A DNA stretch of 64,000 bases from SIG480 sp045636865. Its GTDB lineage: Bacteria; Bacillota; Clostridia; Oscillospirales; JAAYXM01. The position numbers and the translations under genes were made by a program. The notes below the pieces were generated by a model, which searched no databases, was not told the DNA's origin, and saw only the letters and a list, made by a program, of their open reading frames with translations. The first letter of the stretch is position 1. Each line of letters starts with the position of its first letter. The stretch is from contig JAZTYJ010000019.1 of assembly GCA_045636865.1 (NCBI GenBank), forward strand, positions 1 through 64,000, written 5' to 3'. Below, in pieces: positions 29,871 through 38,461 of this stretch.

Positions 29871-32473
29871 ATTTTTGTTATCCCGACAGACAGGAGAAGG
29901 CACTCAAAGATATAACCTTCACGGTGAAAGAAGGCGAATTTGTTCTTCTTTGCGGAAAATCCGGTTGCGGAAAGACAACACTTTTAAGGCTTTTAAAACC
30001 GTCACTTGCGCCGTTTGGATCTCTTTGCGGAGAAATCTTTTTTAACGGCAAAAAGCTTTCAGACTATGACCTGAAAGAGCAGACAAAGGATATCGGCTTT
30101 GTGATGCAGAACCCCGATAATCAGATTGTCTGCGACAAGGTGTGGCACGAGCTTGCCTTCGGTCTTGAGAGTCTTGCGATGAAACAGAGCGAAATCAGAA
30201 TAAGAGTGTCTGAAATGGCGTCGTTCTTCGGCATACAGAATTGGTTTTATAAGAATGTGTCGGAGCTTTCGGGTGGACAGAAGCAACTTCTCAACCTTGC
30301 CTCCGTTATGGTTATGCAACCGTCGGTGCTCATTCTTGACGAGCCTGCAAGTCAGCTTGATCCCATCAGCGCAGGTGAGTTTTTAAAAACGCTTGAAAAG
30401 ATAAACCGCGAGCTTGGAACTACCATTATTCTCTCGGAGCATCGTCTTGAGGATGCGTTTCCCATGGCGGACCGCGTCATTGTTATGGACGAGGGCGAAA
30501 TTATCGCAGACGATAAGCCGCGTCGCGTCGGAGAAATTTTAAAAGAGAAAAATCACGATATGTGCAGAGCTCTCCCGACACCCATGAGGGTTCACGGGCG
30601 CGTTGAAAACTCTCTGCCGTGCCCCTTGACGGTCAGAGAGGGGAGAGTGTGGCTTGAAGAGTATTCGGGAGAGACGGTGCTCAAACCGGATCTGATTCCG
30701 AAAGACACTAAAAAATCCTGCGATGAAGTCGCAATAGAAGTTAAAGATGCATATTTCAGATATGAAAAGGACGCGCCTGATGTCATAAAGGGATTTGATT
30801 TGAACGTAAAAAAGGGCGAGCTTTTCTGCCTTGTTGGAGATAACGGTACGGGAAAGACAACTGCTCTTTCGCTGATATCCGGGCTTAACAAGCCATACAG
30901 AGGCGATGTGTTGATAAACGGCCGGAGTGTTTCGGAAATCGGAAGCTTGTATAACGGGTTACTTTCTTGTCTTCCGCAGAATGTGCAGAGCGTGTTTGTG
31001 AAAAAGACGGTTTACCTTGATCTGATGGATATGCTCAAAGATGAAAAGATCCCGCAGGAAGAAAAGGAAGAAAGGGTGCACAACATAGCTTTTATTTGCA
31101 GAATAGAAAACCTGCTTGAGTGTCATCCGTATGATTTGTCGGGCGGAGAGCAGCAGAGAGCCGCGCTTGCAAAGGTTCTGCTCTTGAAACCTCAGGTACT
31201 GCTTCTTGATGAGCCTACGAAGGGAATGGATGCACATTTTAAAGAAGAATTTGCCGACATCCTTTCGGATTTAAAGAAAAACGGAACAACCGTTCTTATG
31301 GTATCACACGACATAGAGTTTGCGGCAGAGTATGCCGACAGATGTGCGCTTTGCTTTGACGGAAGCATAACATCGTCAGGCACTCCGCGGGAGTTTTTCG
31401 GCGGCAACAGCTTCTACACAACAGTTGCAAACCGAATGGCGAGAACAAGACTTTCAGACGCGCTTCTTGCAGAAGACATAATTCTTGCCTGCGGCGGAGC
31501 ACCCGAGGCGCGGGAGCAAAAAGAGCGAAAAATAAATTGGAAAAGCTCAGACTCTCAAAAGCCGCCGCAAAAAGAAAAAAGGCTCACTTCTGCAAGAATT
31601 ATAACCGGAAGCATATTTGCTTTGCTTTTTGTACTGACGACAATCATAAGCTATATGGGTACATATTCTCTGCAGACACTTTCTGTAGTTGAAATTGCCG
31701 TTGCCTGTTTCTGTTTCTTTCCTCAAAGGGGAGAAGAAATTGAAGTGGCATATAAGCCGAAATCCGATGGCAAACTTGCAAAACGAACTCTTGTTGCGGC
31801 ATTTTTGATACTGCTTTTAATACCGTTGACAATTTATTTCGGCATTTTTGTGTTGGATGACAGAAAATATTATTTTACAAGTCTTTTAATCATTTTTGAA
31901 ACGATAATTCCGTTCTGCCTTGTGTTTGAGTCAAGAAAACCCAAGGCGAGAGAACTCGTCATTATAAGCGTGCTTTGTGCAATAGCGGTAGCGGGAAGGG
32001 CGGCATTTTTTATGCTGCCGCAGTTTAAACCGGTCATCGCGCTTGTAATTATCGCAGGAGTGTGCTTCGGCGGTGAAACGGGCTTTTTGGTCGGCGCGGT
32101 TACGGGATTTGTTTCAAACTTTTTTGCAGGTCAGGGACCGTGGACGCCGTGGCAGATGTTTGCTTTCGGCATCATCGGATTTATCGCCGGAATACTTTTC
32201 GGGAAACGCTTTTTGAAAAAAACGCGGTTGTCTCTTTGTGCCTTTGGTTTTCTTGCGACATTTGTGATATACGGCGGCATTATAAATCCCGCGTCCGTAA
32301 TTATGTGGCAGGATAAAATCACGTGGGAGATGATCGCAACCGCTTATATTGCGGGAGTACCGTTTGACACAATTCACGCATTTTCAACTGCGTTTTTCCT
32401 CTGGTTTCTTTCAGGTCCTATGATAGACAAGCTTGAGCGGATTAAAGTGAAATACGGCCTGATAGAACGATGA
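29843..32473 (+). CDS. ECF cobalamin transporter: fused ATPase-ATPase-substrate component, 876 aa
   Basis: One polypeptide holds three usual subunits. ABC domain 1 (about 1-230): Walker A GKSGCGKTT 38-46, signature LSGGQ 142-146, Walker B VLILDEP 162-168. ABC domain 2 (about 296-525): GDNGTGKTT 332-340, LSGGEQ 432-437, VLLLDEP 452-458. A charged linker leads to a membrane part: about four helices (585-695), then an S component (703-862) with ELVIISVLCAIAVAGRAAFFM and GPWTPWQMFAFG, resembling the cobalamin-binding CbrT. The RBS GGAGGTGAG overlaps an earlier ATG at 29828, so 29843 is the start. With EcfT it would form a dedicated (group I-like) transporter. Confidence 0.9.
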   Translation: MESFKVENLNFCYPDRQEKALKDITFTVKEGEFVLLCGKSGCGKTTLLRLLKPSLAPFGSLCGEIFFNGKKLSDYDLKEQTKDIGFVMQNPDNQIVCDKVWHELAFGLESLAMKQSEIRIRVSEMASFFGIQNWFYKNVSELSGGQKQLLNLASVMVMQPSVLILDEPASQLDPISAGEFLKTLEKINRELGTTIILSEHRLEDAFPMADRVIVMDEGEIIADDKPRRVGEILKEKNHDMCRALPTPMRVHGRVENSLPCPLTVREGRVWLEEYSGETVLKPDLIPKDTKKSCDEVAIEVKDAYFRYEKDAPDVIKGFDLNVKKGELFCLVGDNGTGKTTALSLISGLNKPYRGDVLINGRSVSEIGSLYNGLLSCLPQNVQSVFVKKTVYLDLMDMLKDEKIPQEEKEERVHNIAFICRIENLLECHPYDLSGGEQQRAALAKVLLLKPQVLLLDEPTKGMDAHFKEEFADILSDLKKNGTTVLMVSHDIEFAAEYADRCALCFDGSITSSGTPREFFGGNSFYTTVANRMARTRLSDALLAEDIILACGGAPEAREQKERKINWKSSDSQKPPQKEKRLTSARIITGSIFALLFVLTTIISYMGTYSLQTLSVVEIAVACFCFFPQRGEEIEVAYKPKSDGKLAKRTLVAAFLILLLIPLTIYFGIFVLDDRKYYFTSLLIIFETIIPFCLVFESRKPKARELVIISVLCAIAVAGRAAFFMLPQFKPVIALVIIAGVCFGGETGFLVGAVTGFVSNFFAGQGPWTPWQMFAFGIIGFIAGILFGKRFLKKTRLSLCAFGFLATFVIYGGIINPASVIMWQDKITWEMIATAYIAGVPFDTIHAFSTAFFLWFLSGPMIDKLERIKVKYGLIER

Positions 32474-32505
32474 AATGATATGTTCAGATTACGTGCGTTT
32501 CGATG

Positions 32506-32543
32506 AAGCACCCCGATTTGTTGAAAAATCGGGGTGCTTTTGT
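32506..32543 (+). terminator. Terminator of the ECF transporter operon
   Basis: AAGCACCCCGATTT (32506-32519) pairs with AAATCGGGGTGCTT (32526-32539), followed by TTTG. Confidence 0.88.
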
Positions 32544-32565
32544 ATGCCAATATTTCACAAAAGTA

Positions 32566-32594
32566 TTGAAAAAATTTTATTCATAATATATAAT
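32566..32594 (+). promoter_or_regulatory. Promoter of the Na/Pi cotransporter gene
   Basis: TTGAAA (32566-32571), 17 bases, TATAAT (32589-32594), 40 bases before the start codon. Confidence 0.78.
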
Positions 32595-32634
32595 TTACAA
32601 TAGGTTAAATTTTAATGATGGGAGAATATGACCT

Positions 32635-34437
32635 ATGGACACTTTTATTATGGTTATCACAATGCTTGGCGGTCTTGCAATGTTCCTTTACGGAATGGAG
32701 ATCATGGGCGACGGACTCAAAAACGGATCGGGTCCCGCGCTTAAGAAATTTCTCGGCAAGCTTACGCACAACGTATTTTTAGGGCTCCTCACAGGTACGA
32801 TTGTTACTGCGATAATTCAGAGCTCGACTGCTACCATTGTTCTTACGGTAGGGCTTATCGGCGCGGGAATCCTCAACCTTCGTCAGGCCGTAAGTATTGT
32901 TATGGGCGCAAATATCGGTACTACCGTTACTGCGCAGATAATCAGACTTATGGATATTGATTCTTCGGGCAACGCCATCCTTGAGCTTTTTAAGCCGACT
33001 ACACTTGCGCCGGTTGCGCTTGTTATCGGCATTCTCCTCATTATGTTCATAAAGCGCGGGAATGCAAAGAACGTCGGTATGATCGCGATGGGTTTTGGTA
33101 TTCTCTTTATCGGTCTTGATTTTATGACCGAGGCGGTAAAGCCGCTTGCAGAGTCTGATATGTTTAAGAATGTTATAGAATACTTCAGCAATATGCCGAT
33201 TATGGGCATCGTTATCGGTCTTGTATTTACGGTTATCATCCAGAGCTCATCTGCTGCCGTCGGTATCTTGCAGACACTTGCATCGTCAACGGGCATCATT
33301 GACTTTAACCTTGTCTATCCGATGATTATGGGTATCAACATCGGTACCTGTGTTACAACCGCTATGGTCTGCTCAATCGGAACTGGAAAGGATGCAAAGC
33401 GCGCAGGTGTTGTTCATATTCTCTTTAACACAATAGGTACGGTTGCATTTATGATTGCAATGACGCTCCTTCGTAATTTCGGCGCATTCCCGACTCTTTG
33501 GAACAGCACGGTTGACAGCGGCGTTATCGCAAACTTCCAGACAATATTCAACGTTATCACGGCACTTGTGCTTCTTCCGTTTGCAGGTCTTCTCGTCAAG
33601 GCATCAAGCAGGATTATCAAGGACGATTCGACCGGAGAGGACAAGTACCCCGAGCTTGCAGCACTTGATACAAAGCTTATGATTTCTCCGACGGTTGCTC
33701 TCGAAGGTGTCACAAAGGGCTTTGTTGCAATGGCAAAGGCTGCACGCGACAACCTCGGTCTCGGTATTGCCCAGCTTGCCAATTATGATGAGAATGTAAC
33801 CGAGGTAATTTCTGCATGCGAAAACAGACTTGACTCGTTTGCAGACTCAGCAGACAATTATCTCATCGAGCTTTCAAGAAAAATTGAAAACGAAAAGGAC
33901 AATCGCCACCTCAATATGCTTATGCAGTGCGTTCCGGATATTGAACGTATAGGCGACTATGCTACAAACCTTGATGAGCTCGCGCTCAAGATAAAGGATG
34001 AGGATCGCGCATTCTCCGAGAGCGCGCAGAAGGAGCTTCAGATTACGAGCGACGCAGTGCTCGGAATTATCAACCTCACAGTTGAGGCAATTGAAAAGAA
34101 CAGCGACGAGATTGCAAAGCGCATAGAGCCGTTTGAAGAAGTTATCGACGATATGGTTCTTATGCTTCGAAACCGCCACGCAGAGCGTCTCCGCAAGGGT
34201 ATTTGTGTAGTTGATTCGGGACTTATCTTCCTCGAAGCTCTCACATATCTTGAACGTGCGGCTGACCAGTGCTCAAGCATTGCGCTTCAGTTCCTTGGCA
34301 GAAACAATGCGGACATTATGAAAAATCACCACGCATATCTTGTTGAGCTTCACGCTGCAGGAGACACTTCATATATGGCTGAACAGGAAATGCGTCGCAA
34401 GCAGTATCTTGTTGAACTTGAAAGCATTTTAATTTAG
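32635..34437 (+). CDS. Na/Pi-cotransporter family protein with PhoU-like tail, 600 aa
   Basis: Membrane phosphate/sodium cotransporter of the NptA/YjbB type. The two family repeats are visible as IIQSSTATIVLTVGLIGAGIL and IIQSSSAAVGILQTLASSTG, each followed by a MGANIGTT- or MGINIGTC-like motif. Eight or so hydrophobic segments fill residues 1-320. The last 240 residues are helical and PhoU-like (repeated ERIGDYATNLDELALK-type heptads), probably regulatory. ATG 32635 is nine bases from GGGAGA. Single gene with its own promoter. Confidence 0.92.
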   Translation: MDTFIMVITMLGGLAMFLYGMEIMGDGLKNGSGPALKKFLGKLTHNVFLGLLTGTIVTAIIQSSTATIVLTVGLIGAGILNLRQAVSIVMGANIGTTVTAQIIRLMDIDSSGNAILELFKPTTLAPVALVIGILLIMFIKRGNAKNVGMIAMGFGILFIGLDFMTEAVKPLAESDMFKNVIEYFSNMPIMGIVIGLVFTVIIQSSSAAVGILQTLASSTGIIDFNLVYPMIMGINIGTCVTTAMVCSIGTGKDAKRAGVVHILFNTIGTVAFMIAMTLLRNFGAFPTLWNSTVDSGVIANFQTIFNVITALVLLPFAGLLVKASSRIIKDDSTGEDKYPELAALDTKLMISPTVALEGVTKGFVAMAKAARDNLGLGIAQLANYDENVTEVISACENRLDSFADSADNYLIELSRKIENEKDNRHLNMLMQCVPDIERIGDYATNLDELALKIKDEDRAFSESAQKELQITSDAVLGIINLTVEAIEKNSDEIAKRIEPFEEVIDDMVLMLRNRHAERLRKGICVVDSGLIFLEALTYLERAADQCSSIALQFLGRNNADIMKNHHAYLVELHAAGDTSYMAEQEMRRKQYLVELESILI

Positions 34438-34463
34438 CAAAATAACGGATAGGAATGATATTC

Positions 34464-35714
34464 ATGGGTAACGAAAATAAACGCATCTACCTTTCTTCTC
34501 CGACTATGCATGGTGAAGAACTTGTGTATATGAAGGAAGCATTTGATACAAACTGGATGTCAACTGTCGGCAAAAACATAAACGAAATTGAGAGAATCGC
34601 ATGCGAGAGAATCGGATGCAAATATTCAGTGGCACTTGCTTCAGGCACGTCTGCACTGCATCTTGCAATGAAACTTGCAGGTGTGAAGTCGGGGGAGAGG
34701 GTATTCTGCTCTGATGTAACGTTTGGTGCAACGGTAAATCCTGTCGTTTATGAGGGAGGAATCCCCGTATTTATTGACACGGAATATGATACGTGGAATA
34801 TGGATCCGGCAGCACTTGAAAAGGCGTTTGAAATTTATCCCGAAGTGAAGGTGGTAGTTTTAGTTCACCTTTACGGCACTCCGGCAAAAGTCGACGAAAT
34901 CAAGGCTGTTTGCGATAAGTATGGTGCGATTATCGTTGAGGATGCCGCGGAATCGCTTGGCGCTACATATAAGGGAAAAGAAACAGGCTCGTTTGGCTTA
35001 TATAACTGCATAAGCTTCAACGGAAACAAGATTATCACAGGTTCATCCGGCGGAATGCTCCTTACGGACAACCTTGATGCCGCAAACAAGGTGAGAAAAT
35101 GGTCTACTCAGAGCAGAGAAAATGCTCCGTGGTATCAGCACGAGGAAGTCGGGTATAACTACCGTATGAGCAACGTTATTGCAGGGTGCGTAAGAGGGCA
35201 GTTTCCGCATCTTGATGAGCACATTGCACAGAAGAAGGCGATTTATGAAAGATATAAGGCGGCGTTTGCAGACCTTCCGGTTAGCATGAACCCGATAGAC
35301 TTTGAAAATTCAGTCCCGAACTACTGGCTTTCGTGTATGATTATCGACGAAGATGCTATGTGCAGACAGGTGCGTGGGGAGTGCGAAGCGCTCTACATCT
35401 CGGAAAAGGGCAAATCCTGCCCGACGGAGATTCTTGATGCAATAACAACCGTCAATGCGGAAGGACGCCCTATCTGGAAACCGATGCATATGCAGCCGAT
35501 ATACAGAAATCACGCATTCATTACGCGTGAAGGAAGCGGCAGATGCAAGACGAATGCATATATTTCGGGAGGCGAGCTCGGTCGTGACGGTAAGCCTCTT
35601 GATGCGGGTATGGACATCTTCCACCGCGGACTTTGTCTGCCGAGTGATAACAAGATGACCGCAGAAGAACAGGATAAAATAATCGAAGTTATCAGGCGTT
35701 GTTTTGATAAATAA
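34464..35714 (+). CDS. DegT/DnrJ/EryC1/StrS-family aminotransferase, 416 aa
   Basis: PLP-dependent sugar aminotransferase. It starts IYLSSPTMHGEELVYMKEAFDTNWMSTVG, then SVALASGTSALHLAMKLAGV, VEDAAESLGATYKGKETGSFG and the PLP-lysine region CISFNGNKIITGSSGGML. Such enzymes aminate keto sugars for surface glycans. A C-terminal PTEILDAITTVNAEGRPIWKPMHMQP stretch fits the family. ATG 34464 has AGGA at nine bases; ATG 34455 is too close. It precedes the main polysaccharide locus by 4 kb, separated by transporter genes, and follows the phosphate transporter by 26 bases. Confidence 0.92.
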   Translation: MGNENKRIYLSSPTMHGEELVYMKEAFDTNWMSTVGKNINEIERIACERIGCKYSVALASGTSALHLAMKLAGVKSGERVFCSDVTFGATVNPVVYEGGIPVFIDTEYDTWNMDPAALEKAFEIYPEVKVVVLVHLYGTPAKVDEIKAVCDKYGAIIVEDAAESLGATYKGKETGSFGLYNCISFNGNKIITGSSGGMLLTDNLDAANKVRKWSTQSRENAPWYQHEEVGYNYRMSNVIAGCVRGQFPHLDEHIAQKKAIYERYKAAFADLPVSMNPIDFENSVPNYWLSCMIIDEDAMCRQVRGECEALYISEKGKSCPTEILDAITTVNAEGRPIWKPMHMQPIYRNHAFITREGSGRCKTNAYISGGELGRDGKPLDAGMDIFHRGLCLPSDNKMTAEEQDKIIEVIRRCFDK

Positions 35715-35718
35715 ATGA

Positions 35719-35745
35719 AAAGGGCGAGGTTTCGCCCTTTTTTTG
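35719..35745 (+). terminator. Terminator after the DegT aminotransferase gene
   Basis: AAAGGGCGA pairs with TCGCCCTTT around GGTT and runs into TTTTG. Confidence 0.85.
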
Positions 35746-35768
35746 TAAATCGGTGGTGAAGATATAAG

Positions 35769-36668
35769 GTGGAGCTTCAGAAACAGTTTAAGATGGTTGC
35801 GGAGGTTGCAAGGTGCGGAAGCATATCAAAGGCTGCAAAAACTCTAGGCATTGCACAGCCGACCCTGTCAAAGTATATCTCAAATCTTGAGGAAAAGCTC
35901 GGAACAGAGCTTTTTGACAGACGGAAACTTCCGCTTTCGCTGACGGAGGCGGGAGAGAGGTATGTAAGGGCAGGAAACCGGATTGTAGATATTTATTCGC
36001 AGCTTGAGAGAGACCTTGAAAAGCTTGGTGAAGGAGAAACTCAGACGGTGAGAGTGGGCATAAGCCCGACACGTGCCCATTATATGCTGGCTTCCATTGT
36101 GGATGAATTTAGAAAGAAGAACTCTTGTGCAAAGCTTGTAGTCAGAGAGAGGACAACTTCACAGCTAAGTGCCGATCTCGTGCGAGGTGATATAGATCTT
36201 GCGATTTCCCTCAAGTGTGACGGAATGCGCGAATTTGCGCTTCGGAGACTTTTTTCTGAAAAGATTATGATAGCTGTTCCGAAAGAGTATCAAAAGTCCG
36301 ATGCAATGCAGATTCTGAAGGAGTGCCCGTTTATAACCATCGGCGAAGGGCTCCGTATGTCCGATGTTCTGCTTGATATTCTTGACGAGGTGGGTGGCAA
36401 AGAGCCTGATTTGTCCGTGCAGTCAATCGAGTCTGCACTGTCTCTTGCAAACAGAGGGGCAGGGGTTGCGCTCGCGCCGTCATATATAGCGGAATACGGT
36501 CGCTTTGACAACCTGATTTTCATAGAGCTTCCCGATGAGGTGAAGAGACATTTCGGAGCAAGCCTCGAAAGAGAGGTTTGTGTGTTCTATAAGAAGAACC
36601 GGACGCTCTCAAAAGCTGAAGCGGATTTTATAAAAGCCTGCGAAGGTATTGCAAAATACAACTTATAA
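35769..36668 (+). CDS. LysR-family transcriptional regulator, 299 aa
   Basis: N-terminal LysR helix-turn-helix: FKMVAEVARCGSISKAAKTLGIAQPTLSKYISNLEEKLGTELFDRR, followed by a linker helix and a periplasmic-binding-like effector domain (VRVGISPTRAHYMLASIVDEFRK...). GTG start with GGTGGTGAAG nearby. It directly precedes the TRAP-type transporter in the same direction, with a terminator and a promoter between them, so it probably controls that transporter in response to its substrate. Confidence 0.92.
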   Translation: MELQKQFKMVAEVARCGSISKAAKTLGIAQPTLSKYISNLEEKLGTELFDRRKLPLSLTEAGERYVRAGNRIVDIYSQLERDLEKLGEGETQTVRVGISPTRAHYMLASIVDEFRKKNSCAKLVVRERTTSQLSADLVRGDIDLAISLKCDGMREFALRRLFSEKIMIAVPKEYQKSDAMQILKECPFITIGEGLRMSDVLLDILDEVGGKEPDLSVQSIESALSLANRGAGVALAPSYIAEYGRFDNLIFIELPDEVKRHFGASLEREVCVFYKKNRTLSKAEADFIKACEGIAKYNL

Positions 36669-36669
36669 T

Positions 36670-36711
36670 AAAAATATCATATATAGCATTTTTGCTATAT
36701 ATGATATTTTT
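36670..36711 (+). terminator. Terminator after the LysR gene
   Basis: A perfect 19-base A/T-rich stem (36670-36688 with 36693-36711) around TTTT. Inverted symmetry this long and A/T-rich could also serve as a regulator site, since it lies just upstream of the next promoter. Confidence 0.75.
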
Positions 36712-36712
36712 A

Positions 36713-36741
36713 TTGCTATTTTGCCGATGGTATTGTATAGT
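36713..36741 (+). promoter_or_regulatory. Promoter of the TRAP-type transporter genes
   Basis: TTGCTA (36713-36718), 17 bases, TATAGT (36736-36741). A LysR protein encoded just upstream is a candidate activator. Confidence 0.6.
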
Positions 36742-36770
36742 AGTATCATAAAAACAAAGGGGGAAGTCAT

Positions 36771-38129
36771 ATGCCTTCTGCAATAATTTATCTTGGCATA
36801 CTGCTTGCGGTGGTAATTCTCTGGTTTATGCTTCTTAAAAGACCGGTTTATGAAGCTATCCTGATAAGCTTTATCGTGCTTCTTGCAGTTACAAACAGCT
36901 GGGGAGATGTTTGGGCGTACATAGACAAAAGCCTCTCAACCTCTCTTCTCTATTCGATGACCGCATTTGTTGCAATGTCGGTAATACTGACAAAGACGAA
37001 AACGATAGACAGCTGTGTTGCCATTATTCTATCACTCCTCGGCAGAGTTACGGGTGGCGCAGGTTATGTTTCTGTTATAGCAAGCACGTTTATGGGTGCA
37101 CTCTCGGGAAGCGGTCCGGGAAACGTTATGGCAACGGGTGCGCTTACGATTCCCGCTATGAAAAAAACGGGTTTTCCACCTGAGCTTGCCGCAAATATCG
37201 AAAGTAATGCAAGCTATATGGGCAATATGATTCCGCCGTCATCAAACATAGTTGCCGCACTCGGCGCGTATACGGCGCTCTATCCTGCCGCTGATATGAC
37301 AATCGGCAAGTTCTGGATGGTTTTGTGGGGCGTTTCGGTATGGTTTATTTTGCAGAGAATTTTAATGGTTTATCTTTTCTGCAAATATTACAAGGTAAAG
37401 CCGATGTCGAAAGAAGAGCTTCCTGACCTTAAAACAGTTCTGAAAACCGGCTGGCAGGGACTTCTTCTTCCGGTTATCATTCTTCTTCCGTTCTTCCTTG
37501 ACTATTTGTTTAAGGATACTCTCTTTACAGCGCGTCTCGGGACAGACGGTGCAAAGTTCTTCTCCTCAAGCCTTCTTATTTTCATACCCGGAATTTCTGC
37601 AATATATGCGCTTTTGATTTCAAAGGACAAGAGCTTCTTAAAGCCGTCGAAGATGGCGGACACATTTTCAAAGAGCGTAAAGACAATTGCGCCGGCAGTC
37701 GGCGTTTGTGTCGTCGGTTATATGATAGGCGCGCTTTTTGCATCTCTTGATATTGCAACGGAAATGGAAACTTTCATCGCATCAATGCATATGGGAAAGT
37801 TTGGTATGGTAATGTTCGTATGCATTTTTACGTGTTTCCTCGGAATGGTTATACCCGGCTCATCACTCGTAGTAATCTTCGGCAGCGTGTTTATAACGGT
37901 TCTTGCATCTGTCGGAGTCAATCCGCTTCTTGCGGCGGCAATGCTCCCGTGCATCTGCGGCGTTATGTGCGGAATCACACCGCCGCTCGGACTCGGCATG
38001 TATGCAGGTATGTCGCTTGCAGAATCTGATTTCGGAAAGACGTTTAAAAACAACCTCTGGTGGGTAGGCACGCAGTTTGTTATGGAAGTTGCTGTTCTTA
38101 TGGGACTGCTTCCGATATTCGGACTGTAA
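36771..38129 (+). CDS. TRAP-type transporter large permease (DctM-like), 452 aa
   Basis: Integral membrane protein with about 12 hydrophobic segments, of the DctM/IT superfamily. Characteristic stretches include FMGALSGSGPGNVMATGALTIPAMKKTGF, NASYMGNMIPPSSNIVAALGAY and, in the second half, CFLGMVIPGSSLVVIFGSV and GITPPLGLGMYAGM. This is the sodium-coupled translocation subunit for carboxylates or similar acids. A small membrane partner follows. No solute-binding DctP gene is present nearby. RBS GGGGGAAG. Confidence 0.88.
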   Translation: MPSAIIYLGILLAVVILWFMLLKRPVYEAILISFIVLLAVTNSWGDVWAYIDKSLSTSLLYSMTAFVAMSVILTKTKTIDSCVAIILSLLGRVTGGAGYVSVIASTFMGALSGSGPGNVMATGALTIPAMKKTGFPPELAANIESNASYMGNMIPPSSNIVAALGAYTALYPAADMTIGKFWMVLWGVSVWFILQRILMVYLFCKYYKVKPMSKEELPDLKTVLKTGWQGLLLPVIILLPFFLDYLFKDTLFTARLGTDGAKFFSSSLLIFIPGISAIYALLISKDKSFLKPSKMADTFSKSVKTIAPAVGVCVVGYMIGALFASLDIATEMETFIASMHMGKFGMVMFVCIFTCFLGMVIPGSSLVVIFGSVFITVLASVGVNPLLAAAMLPCICGVMCGITPPLGLGMYAGMSLAESDFGKTFKNNLWWVGTQFVMEVAVLMGLLPIFGL

Positions 38130-38142
38130 GGAGGTAAGTGAT

Positions 38143-38415
38143 ATGAAAAAAGCATTTGAAAAAACAGCCCTGATAATCAAAAAAATCTTCGGCTACGGAA
38201 CATACGTTTCGCTTTTTGTCGGAGGACTTACCTTTTTCGGGTACGTTGCAGCCTTCATAATCGGCGGAGAAACAGCAACGGAGATTTGCACATTTATCTA
38301 CAAGAAGGTAATTCCGGTTATAATTTACCTTGCAAACTGCATGATACTTCTCGGAATATTTTCGATGTATCTCTCGGGAGAATATGCGCTGACCCCTGAA
38401 AAAAAGAAAAAGTAA
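38143..38415 (+). CDS. Small TRAP-associated membrane protein (DctQ-like), 90 aa
   Basis: Ninety residues with two hydrophobic segments (about 20-42 and 55-78), a basic N terminus and a basic tail EKKKK. Position 13 bases after the DctM-like gene, with RBS AAGGAGGT, points to a small permease partner. It is shorter than the four-helix DctQ (about 160), so it may be a reduced form; assignment rests on context. Confidence 0.65.
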   Translation: MKKAFEKTALIIKKIFGYGTYVSLFVGGLTFFGYVAAFIIGGETATEICTFIYKKVIPVIIYLANCMILLGIFSMYLSGEYALTPEKKKK

Positions 38416-38416
38416 G

Positions 38417-38451
38417 AAAAACAGGTCATCTTTTAAGATGACCTGTTTTTT
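38417..38451. terminator. Bidirectional terminator between convergent genes
   Basis: AAAAACAGGTCATCTT pairs with AAGATGACCTGTTTTT, directly after the small TRAP gene and ten bases from the end of the convergent ATP-grasp gene. T runs on both strands. Confidence 0.88.
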
Positions 38452-38461
38452 GTATAAGATT

